Positions 52,435-63,500 of a stretch of 64,000 bases of DNA are shown here, piece by piece (within the stretch, counting starts at the first letter, position 1; the number at the start of each line of letters is the position of its first letter). Source of the stretch: Nocardia stercoris (lineage in GTDB: Bacteria; Actinomycetota; Actinomycetes; Mycobacteriales; Mycobacteriaceae). The stretch spans positions 556,001-620,000 of the forward strand of contig NZ_RFFH01000003.1 of the NCBI RefSeq assembly GCF_003696265.1. Direction: 5' to 3'. A model generated the notes under the pieces. It was given only the letters and a program-made list of their open reading frames with translations. It was not told the origin of the DNA and did no database searches. The position numbers and the translations under genes were made by a program.

Positions 52435-53577
52435 TCAGCCGAAGGTGATCTCGGGGTATTCCGCGCTGGGGGCGTCCAGGAGGGGTTCGTGCCGCCCGCG
52501 CAGGAAATGGTCGAACATCGCGGCGACATAGGCGTTGATCACCGCGTGTCCACGGTCGGGGTTCAGGGCGCCCCAACCGCCGGCCTCGATCACCTGATAC
52601 CAGTCCGGGTTGTACTTGATGTCGTCGAAGCTCTGGTGCACGGCGCTGTCGAGGACGAGTTCGCGGGTCCATCCCGGCCGGTCGCCGGTCATCTTCTGGA
52701 GCGTGTCGTGGCCCAGGGCGGGGTTGGTGCCGCCGCCGAGCACGAACAGCATCGGGCGGTTCGGGTCGGCGACCAGCCCGGGGTCCAGCGCCGTCGGCGG
52801 GAGCGCACCGTCGAGGTCGACGCCGGCCCGCACCCGGGAGTCGGCGTAGAGCGCCATCGCCCCGCCGAGATTGTGGCCGAACATGCCGACCTCGTTCAGG
52901 TCCATGGCCGCGTCCAGCCCGGCGGGCAGCACGCCGTGGTCGACGTCGGGGTCGACGCCCCGAGTCAGGGCGCTCAGCTGGTCCAGGACGAACGAGATGT
53001 CACCGGCGCGGGCGGCCGAGGAGATCGCGAGGGTGTCGGCACTGAGTTCGGCGTTGGGGTCGACGGGCACATAGTGTCCGTCGGGGAAGTCGGTGCCGAA
53101 CAGGGCGTCGTGGGTGTCGTCCATCGACACCACCACATAGCCGCGCGCGGCCAGGGATTCCACCATCGTGGTCCCCTCGTAGGCCGCGGCACCGGCACCG
53201 GGCTGATACAGGACCACCGGCAGCCGGCCCGACGAAGTGTCCACGGGGGCACCGAGATACGACCGGGAGGGGTGCCCGGCCACCGGAAGCCAGGGCCGCG
53301 AACCGTCGGCCAGTGGATAGGACGCGGCGTCGGCGGCCGGATAGTGGATCGTCACCGCCAGTTCGCGGCGGGTCTGCGGCGCCCGCGCGTCGGCCCGGTT
53401 CGGGTCCACCAGGTGCAGGGTGGTCACGCCCACCGGCACCGCGGTGGGCGACGAATCGGTTTGTGCGCCGGCCGGTCCGGCCAATGGCGAATCCGGTTCC
53501 GCCGCAGCGGTTCCCAGCTGACACGACATGAATACTGTTGCGGTCGCGGCTACGACGACCCCGCTCTTGAGCAGCAC
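52435..53577 (-). CDS. Exported alpha/beta hydrolase-fold protein lacking nucleophile Ser
   Basis: A 380-residue protein with a signal peptide (cleavage near residue 26, TAAAEPDS). The fold is that of secreted actinobacterial lipase/chlorophyllase/PAF-acetylhydrolase-like enzymes: VTIHYPAADAASYPL, LPVVLYQPGAGAAAYEGTTM near residue 119, LAARGYVVVSMDDTHDALFG, and YNPDWYQVIEAGGWGALNPD near the end. The nucleophile elbow, normally G-x-S-x-G, reads GMFGHNLGGAMAL: the serine is Asn236 (codon AAT at 52872-52870). It thus probably lacks ordinary hydrolase activity, or has taken up a binding role. The likely start is GTG 53577. It lies alone on the minus strand between two hairpins. Confidence 0.8.
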   Translation of the reverse strand: MLLKSGVVVAATATVFMSCQLGTAAAEPDSPLAGPAGAQTDSSPTAVPVGVTTLHLVDPNRADARAPQTRRELAVTIHYPAADAASYPLADGSRPWLPVAGHPSRSYLGAPVDTSSGRLPVVLYQPGAGAAAYEGTTMVESLAARGYVVVSMDDTHDALFGTDFPDGHYVPVDPNAELSADTLAISSAARAGDISFVLDQLSALTRGVDPDVDHGVLPAGLDAAMDLNEVGMFGHNLGGAMALYADSRVRAGVDLDGALPPTALDPGLVADPNRPMLFVLGGGTNPALGHDTLQKMTGDRPGWTRELVLDSAVHQSFDDIKYNPDWYQVIEAGGWGALNPDRGHAVINAYVAAMFDHFLRGRHEPLLDAPSAEYPEITFG

Positions 53578-53667
53578 GCCGCGACGCTAACAGAGCCCCG
53601 GCGAGCGGCGCATCCGCGGCGAATCCACGGTCGACCAGCCGTTTTTCGCCGACTCGACACAGCACGA

Positions 53668-53712
53668 CGAGGCCGCCGGCCGGCACCGACTGTGCCTGCG
53701 CCGGCGGCCTCG
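53668..53712 (-). terminator. Hairpin terminator of the aroG-ABC operon
   Basis: Outer arms CGAGGCCGCCGGC (53668-53680) and GCCGGCGGCCTCG (53700-53712) pair perfectly over 13 bases. The loop holds an inner GGCAC/GTGCC stem. It starts 15 bases past the stop of the ABC gene at 53728. Confidence 0.75.
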
Positions 53713-53727
53713 CCGCGCGTGCTGCCG

Positions 53728-55638
53728 CTACCCGGCGGCTCCCGCGAATTGTTCGGCGTGCAAGCGGAAATAGGCGCCGCCGGCGGCGACGAGTTCCTCG
53801 TGCGTGCCCTGTTCGACGATCCGGCCCCCGTCCAGCACGACGATCAGGTCGGCGTTCCGGATGGTCGAGAGCCGATGAGCGATCACGAAACATGTTCGCT
53901 CCCGCCGTAATTCGGCCATCGCCCGCTGGACGAGAACCTCGGTACGGGTGTCGACGGAACTGGTCGCCTCGTCCAGAATCAGGATCGCGGGATCGGCGAG
54001 GAACGCGCGCGCGATGGTCACCAGCTGCTTCTCCCCCGCGCTGATCCCGCCGCCGTCCTCGTCGACGACGGTGTCGTAGCCCAGCGGCAGGGCGTGCACG
54101 AACCGGTCGACATACGCGGCGCGAGCGGCGGCGCGGATCGCTTCCTCGCCGGCGGTCGGGTCGCCGTAGGCGATGTTGTCGCGGATCGTCCCGCCGAACA
54201 ACCAGGTGTCCTGCAGCACCATTGCGGCGTTGGCGCGCAACCGATCTCGCGAGACCGTCGCGATGTCGACACCGTCGATCGTGATCGTGCCGGAGTCGAG
54301 TTCGTAGAACCGCAGCAGCAGATTGACCAGCGTGGTCTTGCCGGCACCGGTGGGCCCGACGATCGCGACCACCCGGCCCGCTTCGGCGACCAACGACAGC
54401 GACTCGATCAGCGGGGTCTGCGGGTCGTACCGGAAGCAGGCGTCGTCGAACACGACCCGCCCCCGATCGATGGGCCGCGGATCGGGCACCGCCGGATCCG
54501 GCGCCTCCTCGTCGGCGTCGAGGACGGCGAAGATCCGTTCGGCGGACACCACCCCGGACTGCAGCAGGGTCAGCATCGTGCCGATCTGGGTGATGGGCTG
54601 GCTGAACTGCCGCGAGTACACGGTGAACGCCAGCACGTCACCGAGCGAGATCCGGCCCGACGCCACGCGCAGCCCACCGACCACGGCGACGACCACGTAG
54701 TTCAGGTTCCCGACGAACAGCATCGCCGGCATGATCGATCCGGCCAGGAACTGCGCCCGGAACCCGGACCGGAACAGCTTGCCGTTGCACTCGTCGAATT
54801 CGGCGGCGAACCGCTCGGCGCCGTCGAAGGCGGTGATCACCCGGTGACCGGTGAAAGCCTGCTCCACCAAGGCGTTCGCCTGCCCGGTGTAGGTCCACTG
54901 GTCGACCAGGTGCGGTTTGGCGCGGACCGCGATCAGGCCGGTCACGACGGCCGCCACCGGCATCGCGGCCAGCGCGATCAGGGCCAGCAGCCACGAGATC
55001 CAGAACATCATCGCCAGAATGCCGGCCACGGTGAGAACCGCCATGACCAGCTGGCTGAGGGTCTGGTTCAGGCTCTGTGCCACGTTGTCGACGTCGTTGG
55101 TGACCCGCGACAGCAGCTCGCCGCGCGGAGTGGTGTCGAAGTAGCGCAGCGGCAGCCGGTGGATCTTGTCCTCCACTTCGGACCGCAGCCGGTTGACGAC
55201 CCGGTTGACCACGACGTTGAGCAGTCGGCCCTGCATCCAGGCGCACAATGCCGCGATCAGGTAGACCGCGAGGGCGATCAGTAGCACCCGGCCCAGTGCG
55301 TCGAGATCGACGCCTCGGCCGGGGATCACGTCCATCCCGGCGAGCAGGTCGGCGCTGCGGGTGTGGCCGGCCGCGCGCAGCGCGTCCACCGCCTCGGTCC
55401 GGGTCTGCCCGGCGCGCAGGGTCCGGCCGACGACGCCGTCGAAGATCAGGTCGGTGGCCCGGCCCAGCAGTTCGGGCCCGATCACGTTCAGTACCACTGA
55501 GATCACCGCGAGCACGAGAACGGCGAGCACGGCGGCCCGTTCGGGCGCGAGCCGGCCCAGCAGCCGGCGCAACGACGGCCCGAACGCCTCCGGTCGCTGT
55601 AGCGGCGCCGGGCCGCTCGCCGTACCTGGTTGCATCAC
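53728..55638 (-). CDS. ABC exporter half-transporter (consensus Walker B)
   Basis: A 636-residue type IV exporter: a six-helix membrane domain (residues 35-340, e.g. AAVLAVLVLAVISVVLNVIG and a long loop after helix 1) and a nucleotide-binding domain with Walker A GPTGAGKTT, Q-loop in VLQDTWLF, a deviating signature ISAGEKQLVTIARA (consensus LSGGQ) and a normal Walker B with catalytic Glu, ILILDEATSSVD. Paired with the next gene this makes a heterodimeric exporter, like LmrCD, TM287/288 or mycobacterial Rv1272c/Rv1273c. ATG 55638 overlaps the stop of the upstream gene by four bases, implying translational coupling. It may export the NRPS product; the substrate is not shown by the sequence. Confidence 0.9.
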   Translation of the reverse strand: MMQPGTASGPAPLQRPEAFGPSLRRLLGRLAPERAAVLAVLVLAVISVVLNVIGPELLGRATDLIFDGVVGRTLRAGQTRTEAVDALRAAGHTRSADLLAGMDVIPGRGVDLDALGRVLLIALAVYLIAALCAWMQGRLLNVVVNRVVNRLRSEVEDKIHRLPLRYFDTTPRGELLSRVTNDVDNVAQSLNQTLSQLVMAVLTVAGILAMMFWISWLLALIALAAMPVAAVVTGLIAVRAKPHLVDQWTYTGQANALVEQAFTGHRVITAFDGAERFAAEFDECNGKLFRSGFRAQFLAGSIMPAMLFVGNLNYVVVAVVGGLRVASGRISLGDVLAFTVYSRQFSQPITQIGTMLTLLQSGVVSAERIFAVLDADEEAPDPAVPDPRPIDRGRVVFDDACFRYDPQTPLIESLSLVAEAGRVVAIVGPTGAGKTTLVNLLLRFYELDSGTITIDGVDIATVSRDRLRANAAMVLQDTWLFGGTIRDNIAYGDPTAGEEAIRAAARAAYVDRFVHALPLGYDTVVDEDGGGISAGEKQLVTIARAFLADPAILILDEATSSVDTRTEVLVQRAMAELRRERTCFVIAHRLSTIRNADLIVVLDGGRIVEQGTHEELVAAGGAYFRLHAEQFAGAAG

Positions 55639-57368
55639 AACACCTCCTGTGCTTCGAGCTGCGACTCGGCGAGCTCGCGATATTCCGGGCAGCTGTCCAG
55701 CAGCTGCTCGTGGGTGCCGATGCCGGCGACGGTCCCGCGGTCGAGCACGACGATCCGATCGACGTCGCGGACCGTCGAGATCCGTTGGGACACAGTGACG
55801 ACCGAGGCGTCCGCGGTCACCGTCCGCAGCGCGGCGCGCACCCGGGCGTCGGTGCCGGCGTCCAGCGCGGAGAAGCAGTCGTCGAACAGGTACAGCCGGG
55901 GTTGGCGCACCACCGCGCGCGCGATCGCCAGCCGTTGCCGCTGCCCACCGGAGAAGCCGCTGCCGCCCTGGGTGACCTCGGCGGCCAGCCCGCCGGGCAG
56001 ATCACGGACGAAGTCGGCCGCCTGCGCGGTTTCCAGTGCCGCCCAGAGCTTTTCGTCGTCCGCTGTCGGGTCGCCGAGCCGCAGGTTCGACGCGATCGTC
56101 CCGGCGAACAGATACGACTGCTGCGGTACCACCGCGATCCGGGCCCGCAATTGGGCGCGGGCCAGTTCCCGGACGTCCGTGCCGCCGACCCGGACCGAGC
56201 CCGCGGTGACGTCGATCTGCCGGGCGATCAGGTCCAGCAGCGTGGTCTTCCCCGAGCCGGTGGCGCCGACGATCGCCGTGTGCCGGCCCGGCTCGACCCG
56301 GAAGTCGATGTCGCGCAGCACCATTGCCTCGGCGCCCGGGAATCCGTATGCCACGCCGCGGAGTTCGACGACCGCGGGGTCACCCGCGAACGGTCGCGGC
56401 CGGTCCGGGTCGGCGACCGCGGGCCGCGTGTCGAACACCGCGCGGATCCGCTCCGCCGACACCGCCGCCCGCGGCGCGATCATGGCCAGGAAGGACGCCA
56501 TCATCACCGCCGCGAGGATCTGCATCAGATAGACCGTCATGGCGCTCAGGACACCGATCCGGATCGACCCCGCATCGACTTCCCGGCCACCGAACCACAA
56601 CACCGCCACCGACGTCACGTTGCTGATCACCAGCACCAAGGGATACATCAGCGCGGTCAGGCGGCCCACTGTCAGTGCGGCACCGGTCAATTCGCGGTTG
56701 GCGGCCGCGAAACGCTCCCGCTCCGGGGACTCGCGCACGAACGCGCGCACGATCCGGATGCCGGTGATCTGTTCCCGCAGGACCAGCGTCACCCGGTCGA
56801 GCGCGGTCTGCACGGTCCGGTACGCCGGCACCGAGCGGGCGATCACGGCCGCCATCGCCGCACCGAGCACCGGTACCGCGATCACCAGCACCCAGGCCGG
56901 ATCCGGTCCCTGTCGCAGCGCCAGCACGATGCCGCCGGCGCACATGATCGGGGCGGGCACCAGCAGCGAGACGCTCAGCACGAGCAGCGTCTGGACCTGG
57001 TCGACGTCGTTGGTGGTGCGGGTGATCAGCGACGGCACGCCGAACCGGCCGACCTCGTGGGCGGAGAACGTGCCGACCCGGCGCAGCAGCGCGGCGCGGA
57101 TGTCGCGCCCCGCGGCCATCGCGGCCCGCGATCCGAGATACATCGAGCACGCCGACGCCACGATCTGCAGGGCCGTCACCAGCAGCATCCACATCCCGAC
57201 GCGGCGGATGTGATCGGTGTCGCCGGTGGTGACACCGTTGTCGACGAGGTCGGCGTTGAGCGTCGGCAGATAGAGCATCGCCAGCGTGGCGACGCACTGC
57301 AGTGCGATCACCGCGGCGATCGGCACCCGGTAGGGCGCGAGAAATCGGCGGAGAAGTCCGAGCAACAT
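55635..57368 (-). CDS. ABC exporter half-transporter (degenerate Walker B)
   Basis: A 577-residue partner of the previous transporter, starting MLLGLLRRFLAPYRVPIAAV at ATG 57368. Six membrane helices are followed by a nucleotide-binding domain with Walker A GATGSGKTT, a consensus signature FSGGQRQRLAIARA, and Walker B LYLFDDCFSALD in which Asp replaces the catalytic Glu. That substitution marks the degenerate ATP site of heterodimeric exporters and is complementary to the deviating signature of the partner. The frame continues upstream through the aroG region, but those residues are not protein-like. It lies 17 bases downstream of aroG, so the three genes form one operon. Confidence 0.9.
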   Translation of the reverse strand: MLLGLLRRFLAPYRVPIAAVIALQCVATLAMLYLPTLNADLVDNGVTTGDTDHIRRVGMWMLLVTALQIVASACSMYLGSRAAMAAGRDIRAALLRRVGTFSAHEVGRFGVPSLITRTTNDVDQVQTLLVLSVSLLVPAPIMCAGGIVLALRQGPDPAWVLVIAVPVLGAAMAAVIARSVPAYRTVQTALDRVTLVLREQITGIRIVRAFVRESPERERFAAANRELTGAALTVGRLTALMYPLVLVISNVTSVAVLWFGGREVDAGSIRIGVLSAMTVYLMQILAAVMMASFLAMIAPRAAVSAERIRAVFDTRPAVADPDRPRPFAGDPAVVELRGVAYGFPGAEAMVLRDIDFRVEPGRHTAIVGATGSGKTTLLDLIARQIDVTAGSVRVGGTDVRELARAQLRARIAVVPQQSYLFAGTIASNLRLGDPTADDEKLWAALETAQAADFVRDLPGGLAAEVTQGGSGFSGGQRQRLAIARAVVRQPRLYLFDDCFSALDAGTDARVRAALRTVTADASVVTVSQRISTVRDVDRIVVLDRGTVAGIGTHEQLLDSCPEYRELAESQLEAQEVL

Positions 57369-57385
57369 GGGGCGGATGTCCTTCG

Positions 57386-58990
<1,605 letters not shown>

Positions 58991-58991
58991 C

Positions 58992-59015
58992 TATCATCGT
59001 GATATCATATCGATA
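58992..59015 (+). promoter_or_regulatory. Operator-like tandem palindromes before SPFH gene
   Basis: Two 8-base palindromes touch each other: TGATATCA (59000-59007) and TATCGATA (59008-59015), preceded by TATCATCG. They end three bases before the GGAGG site of the SPFH gene. AT-rich palindromes stand out here in GC-rich DNA and would suit a ribbon-helix-helix repressor, such as the one encoded two genes down. Confidence 0.5.
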
Positions 59016-59028
59016 CTGGAGGTCGACA

Positions 59029-59913
59029 ATGGAGCTCCGTCCAGCCTTCCGGGTCAGCGGATTCTACGCCCTGGTCCTGTTGCTCATCGCCGCCGCCGCG
59101 GGCCTGGCGCTCGCGATCGGCGGCCTCGCCGCGGGCACCCACCCGTCCGATCCGGCGCATGCGGCCGCGGCCGCCGCCGGGATCGCGCTCATCGCGGTCA
59201 CGGTCGTCCTCGCCAGCGGACTCACCGTCGTGGGCCCGAACGAGGCCCGGGTGCTGCAGTTCTTCGGCCGCTACATCGGCTCGGTGGACCGGCCCGGCCT
59301 GTCCTGGGTGACCCCGCTGACCGAGAAACGCCGGGTATCGCTGCGGATCCGCAACTTCGAGACCCAGAAACTGAAGGTCAACGACGCGGACGGCAACCCG
59401 ATCGAGATCGCCGCGGTCATCGCGTTCCGGGTCGTCGACAGCTTCAAAGCCGCCTTCGCCGTGGACAACTACGAGGACTTCACCCACACCCAGTCCGAGA
59501 CCGCGGTCCGGCACCTGGCCACCAGCCACCCGTACCAATCCGCCGGCCCGGACACGATCAGCCTGCGCGACGGGGCGGCCGTGGTCGGCGAACTCACCGG
59601 TGAACTGCGCGAACGCACCGCCATGGCCGGCATCGAGATCGTCGAGGCACGCATCACCCACCTCGCCTACGCGCCGGAGATCGCACAGGCCATGCTGGTT
59701 CGCCAGCAGGCCGAACAGGTCGTCGCCGCCCGCACCCGCATCGTCGAGGGCGCCGTGGGCATGGTGGGTCTGGCGCTGGACCGGCTGGCCGAGCAGGGCG
59801 TGGTCGATCTCGACGACGAGCGCAAGGCCGCGATGGCGTCGAACCTGCTGGTCGTGCTCTGCGGCGACCGTGCCGCCTCCCCCGTCGTCAACACCGGAAC
59901 CCTGTACTCCTGA
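59029..59913 (+). CDS. SPFH/Band 7 (stomatin-like) membrane protein
   Basis: A 294-residue SPFH-domain protein. Two hydrophobic segments at the N-terminus (FYALVLLLIAAAAGLALAIG and AAGIALIAVTVVLASGLTVV) anchor it. The SPFH domain then begins VGPNEARVLQFFGRYIGSVD and runs through SLRIRNFETQKLKVNDADGN, IEIAAVIAFRVVDSFKAAFA, ELRERTAMAGIEIVEARITH and MLVRQQAEQVVAARTRIVEG. Such proteins form membrane-microdomain scaffolds. ATG 59029 has GGAGG seven bases before it. Its stop overlaps the start of the small ribbon-helix-helix gene, so they are one operon, an arrangement common in actinobacteria. Confidence 0.88.
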   Translation: MELRPAFRVSGFYALVLLLIAAAAGLALAIGGLAAGTHPSDPAHAAAAAAGIALIAVTVVLASGLTVVGPNEARVLQFFGRYIGSVDRPGLSWVTPLTEKRRVSLRIRNFETQKLKVNDADGNPIEIAAVIAFRVVDSFKAAFAVDNYEDFTHTQSETAVRHLATSHPYQSAGPDTISLRDGAAVVGELTGELRERTAMAGIEIVEARITHLAYAPEIAQAMLVRQQAEQVVAARTRIVEGAVGMVGLALDRLAEQGVVDLDDERKAAMASNLLVVLCGDRAASPVVNTGTLYS

Positions 59914-60077
59914 TGGCGAAGCGAGAGCCGAAACGCCTTCTCCTCCGGCTCGACCCGGCCATCCACGAGGCCATCGCCAAGTGGGCGGCCGACGACCTGC
60001 GCAGCATCAACGGCCAGATCGAGTACGCGCTGCGCGCCGCGCTGGAACGGGCCGGCCGGCTGCCGAAGGGCGAATAG
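59913..60077 (+). CDS. Small ribbon-helix-helix (Arc/HicB-like) protein
   Basis: A 54-residue protein: MAKREPKRLLLRLDPAIHEA, then IAKWAADDLRSINGQIEYAL, then RAALERAGRLPKGE. The pattern is that of an Arc/CopG-type ribbon-helix-helix DNA-binding protein: a basic beta-strand (KRLLLRLD) followed by two helices with the conserved S-x-N-x-x-I/L between them. The start overlaps the SPFH stop (TGATG), implying coupled translation. It is likely to bind the AT-rich palindromes upstream of the SPFH gene and control its own operon. Confidence 0.8.
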   Translation: MAKREPKRLLLRLDPAIHEAIAKWAADDLRSINGQIEYALRAALERAGRLPKGE

Positions 60078-60094
60078 CCCCGGCAGCCGGCCGG
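60052..60094. terminator. Hairpin spanning the ends of two converging genes
   Basis: Arms CCGGCCGGCTGCCG (60052-60065) and CGGCAGCCGGCCGG (60081-60094) pair perfectly over 14 bases. The loop holds an inner GGGC/GCCC stem. The left arm lies inside the last codons of the ribbon-helix-helix gene, and the right arm ends five bases before the YbjQ-like stop. Confidence 0.75.
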
Positions 60095-60098
60095 TGCA

Positions 60099-60503
60099 TC
60101 ACTTGCCGGCGACCTTCTCGATCCGCACCGCCGTGCCGTACGCGGCGAATTCGGTCAGGGTCTTGGCGATTTCGTTGCAGTCGAATCGCATGGCCACGAC
60201 GGCATTTCCGCCGCGCTCGGCCGCTTTCTTGATCATCCGCTGCACCGCTTCTTCGCGCGAGTTGTACAGCAGCTCGGTGTATTCCTGGATCTCGCCGCCG
60301 CCGAGCTGACGGAAACCCGCGGAAATATTCGCACCGAGACTCCGGCTACGGACCGTCAAGCCGGCGACCTCACCGAAAACCTCGACGATCTCGTAGCCGG
60401 GAACATCGTTCATCGTGACCACCAACATGGGCGCCGCAACCGGTTCCGCGACATCGGAACCGGTTGCGGATTCGGACGAATTCGACTGGGAGATTTCGCT
60501 CAT
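60099..60503 (-). CDS. YbjQ/UPF0145 family protein
   Basis: About 134 residues from ATG 60503. The conserved part begins at an inner Met, MLVVTMNDVPGYEIVEVFGE, and runs through VAGLTVRSRSLGANISAGFR, EEAVQRMIKKAAERGGNAVV and AMRFDCNEIAKTLTEFAAYG, ending TAVRIEKVAGK. This is the UPF0145/YbjQ family of small pentamer-forming proteins, sometimes called heavy-metal-binding domain proteins; the function is not established. The first 25 residues are Ser/Ala/Glu-rich and outside the family, so the true start may be the inner ATG. It converges on the ribbon-helix-helix gene. Confidence 0.8.
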   Translation of the reverse strand: MSEISQSNSSESATGSDVAEPVAAPMLVVTMNDVPGYEIVEVFGEVAGLTVRSRSLGANISAGFRQLGGGEIQEYTELLYNSREEAVQRMIKKAAERGGNAVVAMRFDCNEIAKTLTEFAAYGTAVRIEKVAGK

Positions 60504-60581
60504 GCGATGAACGTACCGTCGATTACGAACCGGCGGCAACGGTCGGAATATCCAATTCGAATGCCCGACGCGTGCGGTTGT

Positions 60582-63500
60582 CTAGCTGTTCTCCGATCCT
60601 TCGTGCGGCGCGGGCACCGACCGGGCGAGCCCGGCCAGCGCCGCCAGCCAGAGCTCCACCAGGGCCGCGACCCGCTCCTCGTCGACGACGTTGCGCGCGT
60701 AGGCGAACGTCGCGTGCAGGGCCGGTCCCGCCGCGGTGTCGAAGACCATCGCGTTGATCTCGATCACCGACACCGCGGGCAGATCCGGGTACGGTGCGGC
60801 GATCTGATGCACCTGCGTGGTCGGGGTCCAGCCACCCGCACCGGACTCGGCGGCGCCGAGGTCGGCGGAACCGTAGCGGCCCAGGTAGTTGAATCCCAGC
60901 TCCGGAGCGGGCAAGTCGGCCAGCGCCGGGGCCGTGGCGTCGTTCAGGTAGCGCAGCAACCCGTATCCGAGTCCCTTGTCCGGTACCGCGCTCAGCTGTG
61001 CGGCGATCTCGGCCACGAGCGCGGTCGCGATCTGCGGGTCGGTGAGCGCGGCTGCCGCGTCGAGCGCCGGCGGGACGGTGAGCCGCATCGGATAGGTACT
61101 GGTGAACCAGCCGACCGCGGCGGACAGATCCGCGCCCGGCACCACGGTCTCCTCGCGGCCGTGGGCCTCAAGCCGGACCAGCAGCGAGGGATGCGTGATC
61201 CCGTCGGCGCTCCGCCACGCGGTGACCGCCAGCAGCAGTGCCGCCAGCAGACCGGCGTCGACCGTGGTGTGCAGCGCCGCCGGCAGCCGGGTGAGGACGG
61301 CCTCGGTGTCGGCCACCCGGACCACCGCCTGGATCCGGGCGACGGTCTCGGTGGTGTCGAGCACCGGATCCAGTGCCCGTGAACCGATCGCCGGGTCCGC
61401 ACCGCCGGTGGGCGCCAATGTTCGGCTCCACCAGTCGGTTTCGGCCGCTCGTTGCGGAGCGTGCGCGGCGTCGGCCAGCGCGTGCGCCCACCGGCGCAGC
61501 GAGGTACCCGCGTCCGGCAACACCGGCGGCCGGCCCGCCGCGGTCCCGGCTTCGACCTGCGCCCAGGCCGCCGCCAAGTCCGGCAACAGGATTCGCCACG
61601 ACACCGCGTCGATGACCGCGTGGTGGACCACCACACCGAGCACACCGGTGTGGCCGGGTCCGCGGTCGAACCAGATCACGTCCAGCATCGAACCGCGCCC
61701 GGGTGCCAGCCGGGCGGCGGCCGCGGCCATCTCGGCGGCGACGAGTTCGGCGCGGTCGGCGAATTGGGTGTCGTGCGGCACCAGGATCCGGTGGATCAGC
61801 GCGGCGACATCGACCTCGTCGACCGGTACCGTCACCAGCCCCGGGCCGCGCTCGTCGTCGACCAGCCGGGCCGTGAGCGCGGGATGCCGCCGCAGCACCG
61901 CATGCCAGGTCGCGACCAGCCCGTCGAGGTCGATGCCCACCGGAAGATCCAGCAGCATCGACTGATTGAACCGATCGAAACCGGCACCCAGATCCCGGAT
62001 GAACCGGGTGACCGGCAGCAGCGGCATCCAGCCGATACCACCGCCGGGCAGTTCCGCCAGCGCGTCCCGGTCCTGGTCCGCGCCCGCCGCGCGAGCCAGC
62101 GCCGCGACGGTCCGGTGCTCGAATATCTCTCGCGGGCTGATGCTGACGCCGGCGGCCCGCGCCCGCGACACCACCTGGATCGAACGGATCGAGTCGCCGC
62201 CGACGTCGAAGAAGTCGTCGTCGACACCCACCCGGTCGAGGCCGAGGACCTCGGCGAACACCTGCGTCAGCACCAGTTCGGCCGGGGTCACCGGCGCACG
62301 GTAGGTGGTCGCGGCCGTGAACACGGGTTCCGGCAACGCTTTCCGGTCGATCTTGCCGTTGGGTGTCAACGGCAGCGCGTCCAGGACCATGATGGACGCC
62401 GGAATCATATACTCCGGCAACCGTTCTCGCAGGAACGTGCGGACCGCACCGGCATCCGGTATCGGCGCGTTCCGTTCGACGGCATCGACGACCTCGACCG
62501 CAGGATCAGTGGCCGTGACGACGTCCGCCACCACATAACCCACCAGCTGCTTACCGCGACCGGAATCGTGCGCGACCACCACAGCCTGCCCGACACCGGG
62601 ATGCGCCAGCAACGCCGCCTCGATCTCACCCGGCTCGATCCGGAACCCACGGATCTTCACCTGGTCGTCGACGCGGCCGACGTACTCCAGCACACCGGAC
62701 TTGTTCCAGCGCACCACATCACCCGTGCGGTACAGGCGACCTCCCGCGGTTCGATCGGATACGGCGGCGAGCGGCCCTGCGGTGTCCTCGGCGAGGCCGT
62801 CGTCGGAGGGTGTGCCGAACGGGTCAGCCACGAACCGGGCAGCAGTCAGGTCCGCGCGGCCGTGATAGCCGCGCGCCAATTGCGCACCAGCGATATACAA
62901 CTCACCCTCGACCCCGACCGGAACCGGTTGAAGGCGGCTGTCCAGGACGTAACACCGGACATTCCCGTACGGGCCACCGATCGGAATCGAACCCTGCTCC
63001 GGCATCCCAGCGGTGTCGAATTCCGACATGCACGATGTGGCTTCGGTCGGCCCGTACCCGTTGATCACACACAACTGTGGGAACCGCGCCCGCAGATCAC
63101 GAACCAGCGCCGGCGAAAGCTCCGAACCACCGGCGATCACACGGGTCAGGAAGCCGAGCGGGTTCGCACCACCGTCGACACCGATGTGTTCCGACAATGC
63201 CGCCAGCAGCGGCGGCGTCAAGTGCGCCTTCGAGATTCGGTGCTCCCGCACCAACGACGCGATCTCGTCCAGGTCCGAACGTGGTGAACCCGCCACCACG
63301 ACCGTCCCACCCGACACCAACGCCGGCCAGATCTCATAAGTCGACGCGTCGAACGCCACCGTCGCATGCGCCAGAATCCGCTCACCCACCGCGACCGGCC
63401 ACGCCTCCCGCACCAAGTTCGCCAGGTTCGCGTGGGTGATGATCGCACCCTTGGACTGACCGGTCGTACCGGAGGTGTAGATCAAGTGCGACACCGAATC

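Noticed and set aside
61452..63287. Plus-strand open frame of 611 codons over the second NRPS
   Set aside because: Antisense shadow; the minus strand carries the A, T and E motifs.
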